Below are positions 45,528-54,831 of a stretch of DNA of 64,000 bases, piece after piece; position 1 is the stretch's first letter, and each line of letters starts with the position of its first letter. This DNA comes from Segetibacter sp. (GTDB lineage: Bacteria > Bacteroidota > Bacteroidia > Chitinophagales > Chitinophagaceae), in assembly GCA_028288485.1 (NCBI GenBank), contig JAQBNO010000148.1:17597-81596 (forward strand), read 5' to 3'. A model generated the notes under the pieces. It was not told the origin of the DNA, did not search any database, and worked only from the letters and a program-made list of their open reading frames with translations. The position numbers and the translations under genes were made by a program.

Positions 45528-46760
45528 ATGCGCATTTTTCGCTTCTTAGCGCTGTTAATAGCTCAAGCTACCAGCCTATATTCTTATGCTTACCTGGATA
45601 CTTCGCTGAAGAAATCCGTTTCGGAACGAAATGTTAGCTTTATTGACTATCCCGGTTTTCCTGGGGCCCATTCCACGTGGGGGTCTATCGGGTATAATCC
45701 CGTAAATAACAACGTTTATATCGGGGTAACGAATCATGCAGATAACGTGGGCTTTTATGAGTATGATCCAGAGCGCAAACACATGCAGTTACATGGTTTC
45801 ATCAAAGACCTGGCATACCTGAGACCTTTTCAATGGCAGGGAAAAATCCACTCCAAAATTGTGGCCGGACCGCAGGGCGAAATGTATTTCTCCACCGATG
45901 GGGGCGAGTCTAGGGAAGAATACCTGATGAACCATCCGCATGGTTATGCAGGAGGCTTTTTTATGAAGTGGAACCCTAAAAGTAAGTTACTTACAAACCT
46001 GGGAATGGGCATGCAGTATGAAAGCATCAAAGATGTAGAAGTTGACCCTGAAACGGGTCTTGTTTATGCCATCAGTTATCCCCAGGTACATTTCCTGGTG
46101 TACGATCCCAAAAAAAACCATTTGCACGATGCGGGCAGGCTGGGTAGTGCGCATGTGCCGAGGGTGCTGTTTACCGATTGGTGGGGTAACTGTTATTACG
46201 TAGACTGGAGACAACGCCTGGTAAAATATGAGAAATCTACCGGCAAGCTGGTATTTGCAAAACAAAGTTTGCCCGCCTTTGCTGGAACTCCCGGAGGGAA
46301 AATTGTAACAGGAATTACGGCATACGCCAAAAGTCCGGATAAAAAAGTTATCTACCTGGTTACCTACGGGGCTAAACTGGTAGCATTTTATCCACAGGAA
46401 AAAGGGGTGGGCAGATGGGAAGATTTGGGCGGCGTATTTGAAACAGCCAAAGGAGAGGAGTGGAAACCCTATGTACCTAATTTAAATGTAGGTGCAAACG
46501 GTAAACTGTATTATGTGATCGGGGGCCACGGTAATTATGTGCGGAAAGACAAAACAGTGCTGATTGAATTCGATCCTGAACGTCGGCAGGCAAACATTCT
46601 TCTTGAATTTCCTATCGGCCGGTTAACAGAAGTAACAGGTTCCGATATCCGTGACAAGGATGGCAACATGTACTTCGCGGGTCGTAAAAGGCCTGATACT
46701 TCCGAAGATGGCAGCGTACCTTTTTTGATCAAATTTAACCCTGAAAAGGAGGTGAAATAA
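45528..46760 (+). CDS. Secreted beta-propeller-like protein of unknown function, 1
   Basis: A 410-residue protein that I do not recognise as a named family. It starts with a signal peptide (MRIFRFLALLIAQATSLYSY). The mature part has repeated blocks of the kind WGSIGYNPVNNNVYIGVT, KIVAGPQGEMYFSTDGG, DVEVDPETGLVYAISYP and NLNVGANGKLYYVIGGHG, each a likely propeller blade beginning with a Gly/Asp turn. The product resembles polysaccharide-lyase or lactonase propellers in general layout, but no catalytic motif is clear. It is one base from the next gene, which encodes a similar architecture. Located beside SusCD, it probably acts on the same glycan. Confidence 0.7.
   Translation: MRIFRFLALLIAQATSLYSYAYLDTSLKKSVSERNVSFIDYPGFPGAHSTWGSIGYNPVNNNVYIGVTNHADNVGFYEYDPERKHMQLHGFIKDLAYLRPFQWQGKIHSKIVAGPQGEMYFSTDGGESREEYLMNHPHGYAGGFFMKWNPKSKLLTNLGMGMQYESIKDVEVDPETGLVYAISYPQVHFLVYDPKKNHLHDAGRLGSAHVPRVLFTDWWGNCYYVDWRQRLVKYEKSTGKLVFAKQSLPAFAGTPGGKIVTGITAYAKSPDKKVIYLVTYGAKLVAFYPQEKGVGRWEDLGGVFETAKGEEWKPYVPNLNVGANGKLYYVIGGHGNYVRKDKTVLIEFDPERRQANILLEFPIGRLTEVTGSDIRDKDGNMYFAGRKRPDTSEDGSVPFLIKFNPEKEVK
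46747..46752 (+). promoter_or_regulatory. Strong Shine-Dalgarno site inside the end of the preceding gene
   Basis: AGGAGG lies 9 bases before the ATG at 46762, inside the last codons of the preceding gene. Most starts in this window lack such a perfect site. It supports that start and coupled translation of the two propeller genes. Confidence 0.7.
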
Positions 46761-46761
46761 A

Positions 46762-47964
46762 ATGACCAGTCGAATCATCCGTTCTCTTTTCGCAGTATTC
46801 TTCCTGCCAGCTCTTTCGAACGCACAATATACATTCTTCAATCCCAAAGGAAGTTTTGCCATAGAAACTTCCCTTGAAAATACCGATGAGCTGCGGATGC
46901 CTATGTATCGCAACGCAATGAGCTCACTCGTGGTTTCCGGCGATTTTGTTGTGGGCGGTACAACAGCAGAAAAAGGAATGTCGCCGCTACTGTTCACAAG
47001 TTCCCTGTCGCAGCGTAAACTAACTGCGGTTAAACAACTCGACGACGTTATAAAAGGACAGTCAAGTATTGGAACCGGTTTTATGAAAGTAAAAGCAGGA
47101 AACGTTTTTTATGCAGGTACCATGCCTCAACCGGGAACCGGCCTGGGCGGGCATATTATTAAACTGCAGGTAGACGTTCACGGGCAACTCTTTGTTAAAG
47201 ATGTTGGCGAACCGGTAGCAGGCGAGGGCATTTTTGCGATGACCTTCAATCCGGCAAAAAACGAATTCTACGGCATTGTACACCCTTCCGGCAAATTCTT
47301 CACTTATAACCTGAAAACCGGCAAAACCGAATTGTACAACCAAACGGTGCCGTCTGTACAGGACCTTAACACTTATCATTCTTTTGCTTTGACGCCCCAC
47401 GATTATCTGGGTCGTGCATTGGTAGTAGATGCGCGTGGCCGCGTTTATGGAAGTAAAGCAATCAATAAACTCTTTTGTTTTGATCCCGCCACCCGATCGT
47501 TTACGATCCTTAAAGATGAACTTCCATTTGTATGGGGACGGGAAGTTATGGGCCGGATCGATGCCTGGGTGAAAATGCCTGATGGCACTATTTATGGCAG
47601 CAATGCTGCCGACGGGCAATTGTTTCGACTTGACCAGATTAAACAAACAGTTGTAAACCTTGGCAAGCCGATCATGATGCCGCGGATTATGACGATGACT
47701 GCCGGGAAAAATAGAATGCTTTACGGTGTAGCAGGTGGAACTCCGGGTTATGCCCACCTCTTTAGCTATCACCCCGAAAAAGGCTTTCGCGATCTCGGTA
47801 ATCCTGAGTTCCCGATGGTTACACCCGGGCTGGAGCAGGGCATTAACTGGCGCGGCTTCCAAATTGCTTCGATGGCGACTGCTCAAAGTGGAAACTATAT
47901 TATTATGGGCGAGAACGAAGCACTGAGTCAACTCATGGTTTTTCCCGCCGAAAATTTACCATAA
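46762..47964 (+). CDS. Secreted beta-propeller-like protein of unknown function, 2
   Basis: A 400-residue protein with a signal peptide ending near LSNAQ (residues 1-21). Recurrent segments FAMTFNPAKNEFYGIVHPSG, LVVDARGRVYGSKAINKLF, VKMPDGTIYGSNAADGQLF and MTAGKNRMLYGVAGG each look like one blade of a beta-propeller. No known catalytic motif is evident. It follows the previous gene by one base and has a strong ribosome site, so the two are made together. With the neighbouring SusCD pair it probably takes part in periplasmic glycan or glycopeptide handling. It is related in style, not by obvious alignment, to its neighbour. Confidence 0.7.
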   Translation: MTSRIIRSLFAVFFLPALSNAQYTFFNPKGSFAIETSLENTDELRMPMYRNAMSSLVVSGDFVVGGTTAEKGMSPLLFTSSLSQRKLTAVKQLDDVIKGQSSIGTGFMKVKAGNVFYAGTMPQPGTGLGGHIIKLQVDVHGQLFVKDVGEPVAGEGIFAMTFNPAKNEFYGIVHPSGKFFTYNLKTGKTELYNQTVPSVQDLNTYHSFALTPHDYLGRALVVDARGRVYGSKAINKLFCFDPATRSFTILKDELPFVWGREVMGRIDAWVKMPDGTIYGSNAADGQLFRLDQIKQTVVNLGKPIMMPRIMTMTAGKNRMLYGVAGGTPGYAHLFSYHPEKGFRDLGNPEFPMVTPGLEQGINWRGFQIASMATAQSGNYIIMGENEALSQLMVFPAENLP

Positions 47965-48078
47965 TCCTGCGACCATGGGGTAGGGGTACAGTCGGTTTAG
48001 CCGGCACTTAAGGTATAGCCGTATACATAGTATTGACTCGACTCTTTCAGTTTTATCAATAAACTGTTTGATTAACCA

Positions 48079-48101
48079 ACTTTTGTTTCCTTTCGAAAAG
48101 T
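48079..48101. promoter_or_regulatory. Candidate palindromic site upstream of the second susC
   Basis: acttttgtttcctttcgaaa followed by agt: arms acttt/aaagt are inverted and the centre holds ctttcg (48090-48095), as in the sites at 41220, 54590 and 54620. Weak evidence. Confidence 0.3.
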
Positions 48102-48233
48102 GTTAGATCAAATTGTTAAATGAATAACGAGCCTTTGAATTATAGAAAGAACGCTAAGAATAGATTTCGCAGGTTCCATTCGCTTTCCATTCATCTGTCC
48201 CTCATTAACTATAATTATTAAAACCAAACCTAA

Positions 48234-51200
48234 ATGCTACAACAAAAAAAACTTTTGCTCCTTTTTCTCTTGTTATGGGGATTGAGTGCTCAGGCCCAGA
48301 ACAGGTTATTAAAGGGAAGGGTACTTTCTCAACAAATTCCTTTGGCAGGGGCAACAGTCTCTGTATCAGGCGCCGGTTCTGGTACCGCCACCGACAACAA
48401 CGGTAACTTTTCATTGCACGTGCCGGAAGGAAACGCTACGCTGTTAATAAGTTCTGTGGGGTATAACACGCTTAGTAAGGAAGTGAAAGCAGGTGAAAAC
48501 AATATTCTAATAAATCTTGACCAACAGGATGGCGAGTTGGAGAGGGTGGTAGTCACTGCCCTGGGTATTACCAGGAAAGCAAAGAGCGTTCCTTATGCTA
48601 CTCAGACCGTTTCTGCAAGAACCCTGACAGAAGTGAGGGATCCGAATAATATTTTGAATTCACTACAGGGCAAAATAGCCGGGGCGATGATTACACAAAG
48701 CTCAGGAGGTGTGGGTTCAGGCGCAAGAATTGTGCTGCGTGGAAATCGCTCCATCCAGGGAACTAATAGTGCGTTGGTGGTAATTGACGGTGTGCCGGTT
48801 TATTCTGAGGTGTTTAACAATATGGCCTCAACCATTAACCCGGATGATATTGAATCGATGACCGTACTCAAAGGAGCATCCGCTGCTGCACTGTACGGGA
48901 GCCAGGCCGGCAACGGAGTGCTCGTCATTACTACAAAAAGGGGATCGCGGGATAAAATATCAGTAAACTTTACTTCTAACATTGTAAGTGAATCAGCTTT
49001 TTCATTACCTGCCATGCAAAACGAATATGGACAGGGTAGCGGCGGAGTGATCGACGGAACTTCCGGATCTAATTGGGGAGCTAAATTACAAGGTCAGAAC
49101 TACAAGAACCATTTCGGAGAAGACAGAAGTTATGTTGCACACCGCGATAATGTAAAGGATTTTTTCAGAACCGGGTGGAACTATAATAATTCCGTCTCTG
49201 TTTCAGGAGGATCTGATAAAGCGCAAACCTATCTTTCTTATACCAACAACAATATTAAGGGCATCATTCCTTCCAATGATCTCATGAAACATGTAGTGAA
49301 CCTGCGGGTGAGTAACCAGATCAGCAGCCGCTTTTCTACCGATGCGAAGATTACCTATCTCAAGCAGAACATCGCAAATATCCCGAGAAGTGGCGAAGGT
49401 AATACGCCCATGATGGATGTGATTCAAATGTCGCGTAATATCAGCACAGAAGATGCTCGCCGTTACCAGGTGGTGGATCTGTTTGGAGTACCAAACCGCG
49501 CACCCTTTCCATCTACCATCCCCGGCTTATACGGAAACCCTTATTGGGTGGTTAATAATGATCATACAGAAGAGAACCGTGACCAGATCCTCGGTTTTTT
49601 GTCCGGCAAGTTCAAACTTACCAGTTGGCTGGATTTAACGGGCAGGGCCAACCTCGATCGTACAATATATAAAAGAGAAACCCGCACCAAACTGAATACC
49701 CTGGCTTATGCAATGACGAACGGTGGTAGTTACATCGAAACCGATCTTACAACCATGCAGCAGTGGTATGATGTAATCCTGAACGGCAGGAACAGTATCG
49801 GTAATAACTTCCAGGTCGATTATAGCGCCGGAGCGATCTACCAGGACGCGACGACGCAAGGTGTGGCCAAAAACTCCGGTGGGTTGAGTAAAACAAATAT
49901 GTTTAACCTCGCATTCGCCCGCCAAACTACTTCTTCTTTCAATTATTCGAGAATACAGACTCAATCGGTGTTCGGGCAATTCAACGTCGGCTATAAAAAC
50001 AGGTTGTTTTTAGACGGTAGTATTCGTAATGACTGGGACAGCAGGTTACCTGCACCGCATGCATTCCAGTATTATTCCACAGGAATTTCCGCCATCCTCA
50101 GTGATATGTTTAAACTTCCATCCGCTGTTTCCTTCCTGAAGCTGGGACTTAACTACGCCGAAGTAGGCAATGGTGGACAGTTTGGGGTGATTAATGAAAC
50201 ATACACTTTTACTGCCGGCTTAAGCGAAGGAATGCTGCAAAGAGCGTCGACTCTCGCCATGAAAAATCTTAAACCTGAAATCGTCAGAAATATTGAAGCC
50301 AACCTCGAAGCAAGATTTCTTAATAATCGTTTGGGGCTGGAGCTTTCATTATATAAAAGCAATTCGTTCAATCAACTCCTGCAAATTACGGTACCTTCTG
50401 CTTCAGGATATACCGCCATGTACCTTAATGCCGGTAATATCGAAAATACCGGTGTGGAACTGGTGTTAAACGCCGTGCCTGTGAGAAGTGCTAATTTCAA
50501 ATGGGAAAGTAACCTGAATGTTGGTTTGAACCGGAACAAGGTAATTTCACTCGCAGATGGTATGACCGAAGTTTACTTAGGGTCGCATATGGATTGGGGT
50601 GCGAGAGGTATGGTAAAAGTTGGTGGTAGCTATGGTGAGTTGACCGGGCACCGTTGGGCGAAGGATAAAAACGGACGTTTTCTTGTAAAAGCCAACGGTA
50701 CTCCAATGAGTACTTCAGAAAGTGGCGATGGTGCATCTGTACTCGGGAATTTTAACCCGAAAGCAATACTTGGGTTAACCAACAACTTTACCTATAAAGC
50801 TTTGAGCCTGAGATTGCTTGTTGACGGCAGAGTAGGTGGTATGATCATGTCGGGTACGGAACAAAATATGTCTCATACCGGATTAACCGAAGGGACGACC
50901 AATTACCGCGAAGGCGGTTGGAACCTCGGTGGGGTAGATAAGCAGGAAGCTTCTGTTAATGTTCCCATCAATGCCCAGCAATTCTGGCAATCTGTTTCGG
51001 GTAAACGAAACAGTGGTATCGGGGAGTTGTTCGCGTACGACGCTACCAACTTCAGGGTGAGGGAACTTGCGCTCGGTTACAATTTGCCGGTACAGAAGTG
51101 GTTGAATAGTACTGTTGTGAAAAGCATGACTATATCGGCAGTATTCAGGAATTTACTTTGGATCTATCGTGGTAGCTCACTACTCGATATCCCCGGTATC

Positions 51201-51323
51201 GGTAAGAGAAAAATGACATACGATCCCGATGTCGCAGGTGGTAACGGCAATAATATGGGTATCGATTATGGTAACTATCCATCAACCAGAACGGCTGGTT
51301 TTACCGTGAATGTAAATTTCTAA
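48234..51323 (+). CDS. SusC/RagA-type TonB-dependent outer membrane transporter (second locus)
   Basis: A 1029-residue protein with a signal peptide (residues 1-21, ending AQAQ), a carboxypeptidase-regulatory-like domain (LKGRVLSQQIPLAGATVSVS, residues about 26-45), the SusC plug box (RVVVTALGITRKAKSVPYAT) and RIVLRGNRSIQGTNSALVVI further on, followed by a long beta barrel ending in TVNVNF. The wording of the plug differs clearly from the first SusC, consistent with a different glycan. It lies 22 bases before its SusD partner, so they form an operon. The preceding propeller genes are 269 bases upstream and may be separately transcribed. Confidence 0.95.
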   Translation: MLQQKKLLLLFLLLWGLSAQAQNRLLKGRVLSQQIPLAGATVSVSGAGSGTATDNNGNFSLHVPEGNATLLISSVGYNTLSKEVKAGENNILINLDQQDGELERVVVTALGITRKAKSVPYATQTVSARTLTEVRDPNNILNSLQGKIAGAMITQSSGGVGSGARIVLRGNRSIQGTNSALVVIDGVPVYSEVFNNMASTINPDDIESMTVLKGASAAALYGSQAGNGVLVITTKRGSRDKISVNFTSNIVSESAFSLPAMQNEYGQGSGGVIDGTSGSNWGAKLQGQNYKNHFGEDRSYVAHRDNVKDFFRTGWNYNNSVSVSGGSDKAQTYLSYTNNNIKGIIPSNDLMKHVVNLRVSNQISSRFSTDAKITYLKQNIANIPRSGEGNTPMMDVIQMSRNISTEDARRYQVVDLFGVPNRAPFPSTIPGLYGNPYWVVNNDHTEENRDQILGFLSGKFKLTSWLDLTGRANLDRTIYKRETRTKLNTLAYAMTNGGSYIETDLTTMQQWYDVILNGRNSIGNNFQVDYSAGAIYQDATTQGVAKNSGGLSKTNMFNLAFARQTTSSFNYSRIQTQSVFGQFNVGYKNRLFLDGSIRNDWDSRLPAPHAFQYYSTGISAILSDMFKLPSAVSFLKLGLNYAEVGNGGQFGVINETYTFTAGLSEGMLQRASTLAMKNLKPEIVRNIEANLEARFLNNRLGLELSLYKSNSFNQLLQITVPSASGYTAMYLNAGNIENTGVELVLNAVPVRSANFKWESNLNVGLNRNKVISLADGMTEVYLGSHMDWGARGMVKVGGSYGELTGHRWAKDKNGRFLVKANGTPMSTSESGDGASVLGNFNPKAILGLTNNFTYKALSLRLLVDGRVGGMIMSGTEQNMSHTGLTEGTTNYREGGWNLGGVDKQEASVNVPINAQQFWQSVSGKRNSGIGELFAYDATNFRVRELALGYNLPVQKWLNSTVVKSMTISAVFRNLLWIYRGSSLLDIPGIGKRKMTYDPDVAGGNGNNMGIDYGNYPSTRTAGFTVNVNF

Positions 51324-51345
51324 CACAAGCCATTTAAATCGAATA

Positions 51346-52926
51346 ATGATGAAGTCTTATAAAAAACTTAGTTATACAGTTATTTTAATTGCCGGGTTGC
51401 TGTCCCTGAATTTGCTCAGTTCCTGCACAAAGAATTACTCCGAGGTTAATTCTGATCCCAGTAAGGTTACCGAAATTACCAGCGGCGAGCTGCCATTTTT
51501 ATTTACCCGTGCATTGCATGGCGTTTATAGTAGTTATCAAACAGATCAAAACCTTTTTGCGGATCTGTACGCCCAGTACTATGCGAATACCAGCGTCAAC
51601 TTTGCTACCGACCGCCTGGCTGTCCAACACGCCTGGTCAGACGCTGTTTATACAGCCGCATATTCTAATGTAATGCCGCAATTGCAGATCCTCATGCAGA
51701 AGGTTGAACCTACCTCACCGGAATACGCACTCTCTAATATCTGGTGGGTATTTACTTTTCACCGGGTCACCGACTATTTTGGTCCCATTCCTTATTCACA
51801 GGCGGGCAGTGGCGAAAAAAATGTGGCCTACGATCCGATGGACAAGGTTTACGCTGATTTCTTTAAACGCTTAAATGACGCCGTTACGGTGCTGAAACAG
51901 AATACTGCTAGTAAGCCCTTCGGCGCAGCAGACCTGATTTATGCGGGAGATGTTTCTAAATGGATAAAGTTTGCCAACACATTACGTTTAAGACTGGCGC
52001 TGAGAATATCTGCCGTCGATCCGGCTCGTGCCAAAACAGAAGCCGAGGCTGCTGTGGCGGGAGGTGTATTGGAAAGCAGTCCTGCTGATGATGCATTAAT
52101 GAAAAGGGGTAACGCAACCTCTGCTGCAGTAAATCCTTTGTCTTCGATGTCGGAGTACAACGAATTCAGGATGAGTGCCACCATGGAGTCGATTATGAAG
52201 GGTTACCAGGACCCGCGGATATCAGTTTATTGGATTCCTGCGCGTGCTAACAACGAGTTTAATGGTTTCAGGAACGGGTATAACAGCATACAACTCGGAA
52301 ACGCCCTCAATTCCAATGCTGCTAATTCTCATGTCGGTCCAAGATGGTCTTCTCCGGCATCGGGAGGTTTAGCGACTTTCGAATCCACCCCGGTAAATGT
52401 CATGAGTGCTGCGGAGGCTGATTTTCTTCGTGCCGAAGGCGACTTACTCGGATGGCGTATGGGCGATCTAAATGCCAAGGCCTTTTATGAGAAAGGAATG
52501 CGTAACTCGATGGTGCAATGGGGTGTTAGCAACAGTGCCGCAATCGATGCTTATATCAGCAGCAATAAATTACCGGTGGCACCACAGGATTTTCTCAATT
52601 CACCGGCCATTACAAATGTTCCCATTGCCTTCCATCCAACAAGTCGCGATATCCAATTGGAGCAGATAGCTATACAGAAATGGCTGGCTGTATTTCCCGA
52701 CGGTAAGGAAGCTTGGGCCGATATCAGAAGGCACAGAAGATTTAAGTTGTACCAGGTGGTGAATTCTGATAATCCCAATATTACCAATACGGCTACACAA
52801 TGGGTTAGAAGACTTCCTTATCCTGACAAGGAATACCAGGTGAATCGCGCTGAAATAACAAAGGCAGTACAACTGCTTAAGGGTTCCGATACACATTTAA
52901 CCCCTTTGTGGTGGGATAAAAATTAA
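51346..52926 (+). CDS. SusD/RagB-family outer membrane lipoprotein (SusD-like_2 type)
   Basis: A 526-residue protein with a lipoprotein signal: hydrophobic residues 10-24, then LLSSC with the modified Cys27. The mature start KNYSEVNSDPSKVTEITSGE is typical of the SusD-like_2 subgroup, as are ALSNIWWVFTFHRVTDYFGP and the late QLEQIAIQKWLAVFPDGKEA with ADIRRHRRF. It would form the lid of the SusC channel and bind glycan at the surface. It ends 18 bases before a strong terminator, so the operon finishes here. Confidence 0.95.
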   Translation: MMKSYKKLSYTVILIAGLLSLNLLSSCTKNYSEVNSDPSKVTEITSGELPFLFTRALHGVYSSYQTDQNLFADLYAQYYANTSVNFATDRLAVQHAWSDAVYTAAYSNVMPQLQILMQKVEPTSPEYALSNIWWVFTFHRVTDYFGPIPYSQAGSGEKNVAYDPMDKVYADFFKRLNDAVTVLKQNTASKPFGAADLIYAGDVSKWIKFANTLRLRLALRISAVDPARAKTEAEAAVAGGVLESSPADDALMKRGNATSAAVNPLSSMSEYNEFRMSATMESIMKGYQDPRISVYWIPARANNEFNGFRNGYNSIQLGNALNSNAANSHVGPRWSSPASGGLATFESTPVNVMSAAEADFLRAEGDLLGWRMGDLNAKAFYEKGMRNSMVQWGVSNSAAIDAYISSNKLPVAPQDFLNSPAITNVPIAFHPTSRDIQLEQIAIQKWLAVFPDGKEAWADIRRHRRFKLYQVVNSDNPNITNTATQWVRRLPYPDKEYQVNRAEITKAVQLLKGSDTHLTPLWWDKN

Positions 52927-52943
52927 GAATAGAAAAAATAAGC

Positions 52944-52974
52944 AAAAGAGTGCCGTCAATCACGGCACTCTTTT
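52944..52974 (+). terminator. Strong rho-independent terminator after susD
   Basis: aaaagagtgccgt (52944-52956) pairs perfectly with acggcactctttt (52962-52974) around caatc. The A/T ends allow termination in both directions. It follows the susD stop and separates it from the region read towards it from the DeoR gene. Confidence 0.9.
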
Positions 52975-53512
52975 GTATTTTCAGCTTTCGATACCAGTTA
53001 GATGTAAAACCATATAGGAACAACCTACCGGGGACAGGATAATTTTCTCTGCTGCCCTAATTTTCTACTTTCCGTTACTTCTGTTCGGTTCTACACTGCG
53101 ACTACCACTACCTTGATACCGATATTTCCCGGTTTTCTTCGTATTCCGTTTGAAACTCCGGATCTGTAATTGTACTTCGCGCCCCGAAAAACTGTGCTAT
53201 AAGATTTTTTTTGAGCCGGGCTGTATTGCTTCTATTTTACATCGTTGCGTCGCACACTTTTACATTTGTTAAATAATCAGCAATGTACAACCCTGTCGGG
53301 CTGGCAGTATAAAACATCTACTTTACTTACTCATGAAATAATAGGTATTACCTGCTGCCTGTAAAACATAAAGGAGCTGTCGAAACGTAGAAGTCGGGGT
53401 GGTAATAAAAAAACAAGGGGGCCTGTTAGTACCTCCATGAAGGCGACGACTAGAGGGTGGTAATCGGTTCGCAAAAATATAACACAGATCTGTACAAACT
53501 GAAGTGCGGGTG
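52975..53512. other. 538-bp convergent stretch
   Basis: Lies between the susD terminator and the 3' end of the DeoR gene. It holds one dispersed element at 53240. No gene is visible. Confidence 0.5.
53240..53263 (+). repeat. Dispersed 24-bp intergenic element, GCGTCGC subtype
   Basis: catcgttgcgtcgcacactt then ttac. This is the GCGTCGC version with an altered last part. Confidence 0.8.
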
Positions 53513-54292
53513 CTAGGCGATAATCACTTTAATTCCTGCCGTTTCCAGTCTTTTTTTGTCTTCCTCAGGAATGCCCGCATCCGTAACCACTATATCTACC
53601 GCCGATATCGGGGCTATGAAAGCGAAACTTCTTTTGTGAAACTTGCTTGAGTCTGTCACAACAATAACCTGTTTTGCAACAGAAATCATCACCCGGTTTA
53701 AATGCGCTTCTTCTACGTTTGGCGTAGATAATCCGAAGGTAGTGTTAAAGCCATCTACCGCCAAAAACAGCTTATCGCAAAAGTAATTTCTGAAACTCTC
53801 TTCGGCAGTGGTGCCAACCAGTGATAGAGAATTCTTTCTTAAAAAACCTCCCGGTACTATTACATTCACATATTCGTGCTCCACGAGCTTATTGGCAATA
53901 TTAAGTGCATTGGTAATAACAGTCAGGGAACCGATATTGGCCAGGTTGTTATTAATTTCCATTGTAGTAGTGCCCGAATCCAAAATAATCGTATCTCCAT
54001 CCTCTATAAGCGCTGCGGCTGCCTTACCAATTTTAAGTTTCTCCTGGTAATGAAGTTTATTTTTTTCCGACAGGCTAAACTCTGCCCCTACGCGCTCAAC
54101 TTTTATTGCCCCGCCCCGCGCCCTTATCAGCATATTTTTTTGCTCAAGCCAGTTGAGATCATTACGAATCGTTACTTCACTTACACCAAGGTCCTTGCTT
54201 AATGATATAACGTCTAGTTGCCCGACAGTCTCTAGTTTTTCGAGTATAAGTGTTCGTCGTTCAACTGTTGAATTGCCTTTTTTTGCATCCAT
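53513..54292 (-). CDS. DeoR family transcriptional regulator (AgaR/GlpR-like)
   Basis: A 259-residue repressor-type regulator. The N-terminal helix-turn-helix spans about residues 14-66: LILEKLETVGQLDVISLSKD then GVSEVTIRNDLNWLEQKNML. The sugar-phosphate-binding domain has IILDSGTTTMEINNNL, ALNIANKLVEHEYVNVIVPG and VVTDSSKFHKRSFAFIAPI. DeoR proteins are usually released from DNA by a phosphorylated sugar intermediate. It is divergent from the GH123-like gene and close to the AgaS, PfkB and aldolase genes, so a phosphorylated amino sugar or tagatose phosphate is the likely inducer. Direct and inverted TTTC/GAAA words upstream of several genes may be its operators. Confidence 0.93.
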   Translation of the reverse strand: MDAKKGNSTVERRTLILEKLETVGQLDVISLSKDLGVSEVTIRNDLNWLEQKNMLIRARGGAIKVERVGAEFSLSEKNKLHYQEKLKIGKAAAALIEDGDTIILDSGTTTMEINNNLANIGSLTVITNALNIANKLVEHEYVNVIVPGGFLRKNSLSLVGTTAEESFRNYFCDKLFLAVDGFNTTFGLSTPNVEEAHLNRVMISVAKQVIVVTDSSKFHKRSFAFIAPISAVDIVVTDAGIPEEDKKRLETAGIKVIIA

Positions 54293-54589
54293 AATGTTTG
54301 TTATCGTTAGTCGATTAAGATAGGGTTCTGTGGCGAAAGTATAAAGGGTAAAATGGCTTTTTCTAAAACGCAGTCTGTAAAATTGGTTCGACCAGCAAAA
54401 TAAATAAAAAAATAAGTAAATGAAAGAATTTCCTTTAAATAACCCACAACTGCGGTTAATATACTTTCATACTGCGCTTATTTGTCCAAAACATTACAAT
54501 ACTACGCTTTTTGTAAGGTGAATTCTTACCCCGTTATTTCAACTTGCGAATTGTTTTCCTTATAAAACTATTGATTGTTCTTTTGTAAC

Positions 54590-54625
54590 CTTTCGTTACT
54601 GAAAATATTTTTTCAAAAACTTTCG
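54590..54625 (+). promoter_or_regulatory. Candidate DeoR operator
   Basis: ctttcg occurs at 54590-54595 and again at 54620-54625, exactly 30 bases or about three helical turns apart. Between them is tgaaaatattttttca (54600-54615), whose ends tgaaaa/ttttca form a perfect inverted repeat. The second half overlaps the putative -33 element, so binding would block transcription. Function inferred. Confidence 0.45.
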
Positions 54626-54653
54626 ATTTACGTACTTTTTTTATTTATGTTTG
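54621..54653 (+). promoter_or_regulatory. Putative promoter of the GH123-like gene
   Basis: TATGTTTG at 54646-54653 is an exact match to TAnnTTTG, with tttcg at 54621-54625 as an approximate -33 TTTG element 20 bases upstream. The start of transcription would be about 170 bases before the ATG. Confidence 0.5.
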
Positions 54654-54831
54654 TGTACAGGTTTCAAAACCGATCCCTTCACCAAAAAACTGCTCCTGGT
54701 CATGAGAGAAAAAAATTGTTCGACGTTTAGATTTTTAAAGCTGTTTACTGCCAACATTGAAACACCGGGCAGCTTGTAAGAGAGCCGGTTCGCTTATATC
54801 CTTTTCTATCTTAATTGTGTATTGAAACTGT

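Larger units (their letters stand above)
54293..54831. other. 539-bp divergent regulatory region
   Basis: Lies between the DeoR gene and the GH123-like gene. It contains CTTTCG words, a near-palindrome and a good promoter (listed separately). No gene or dispersed repeat was seen. Confidence 0.5.
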
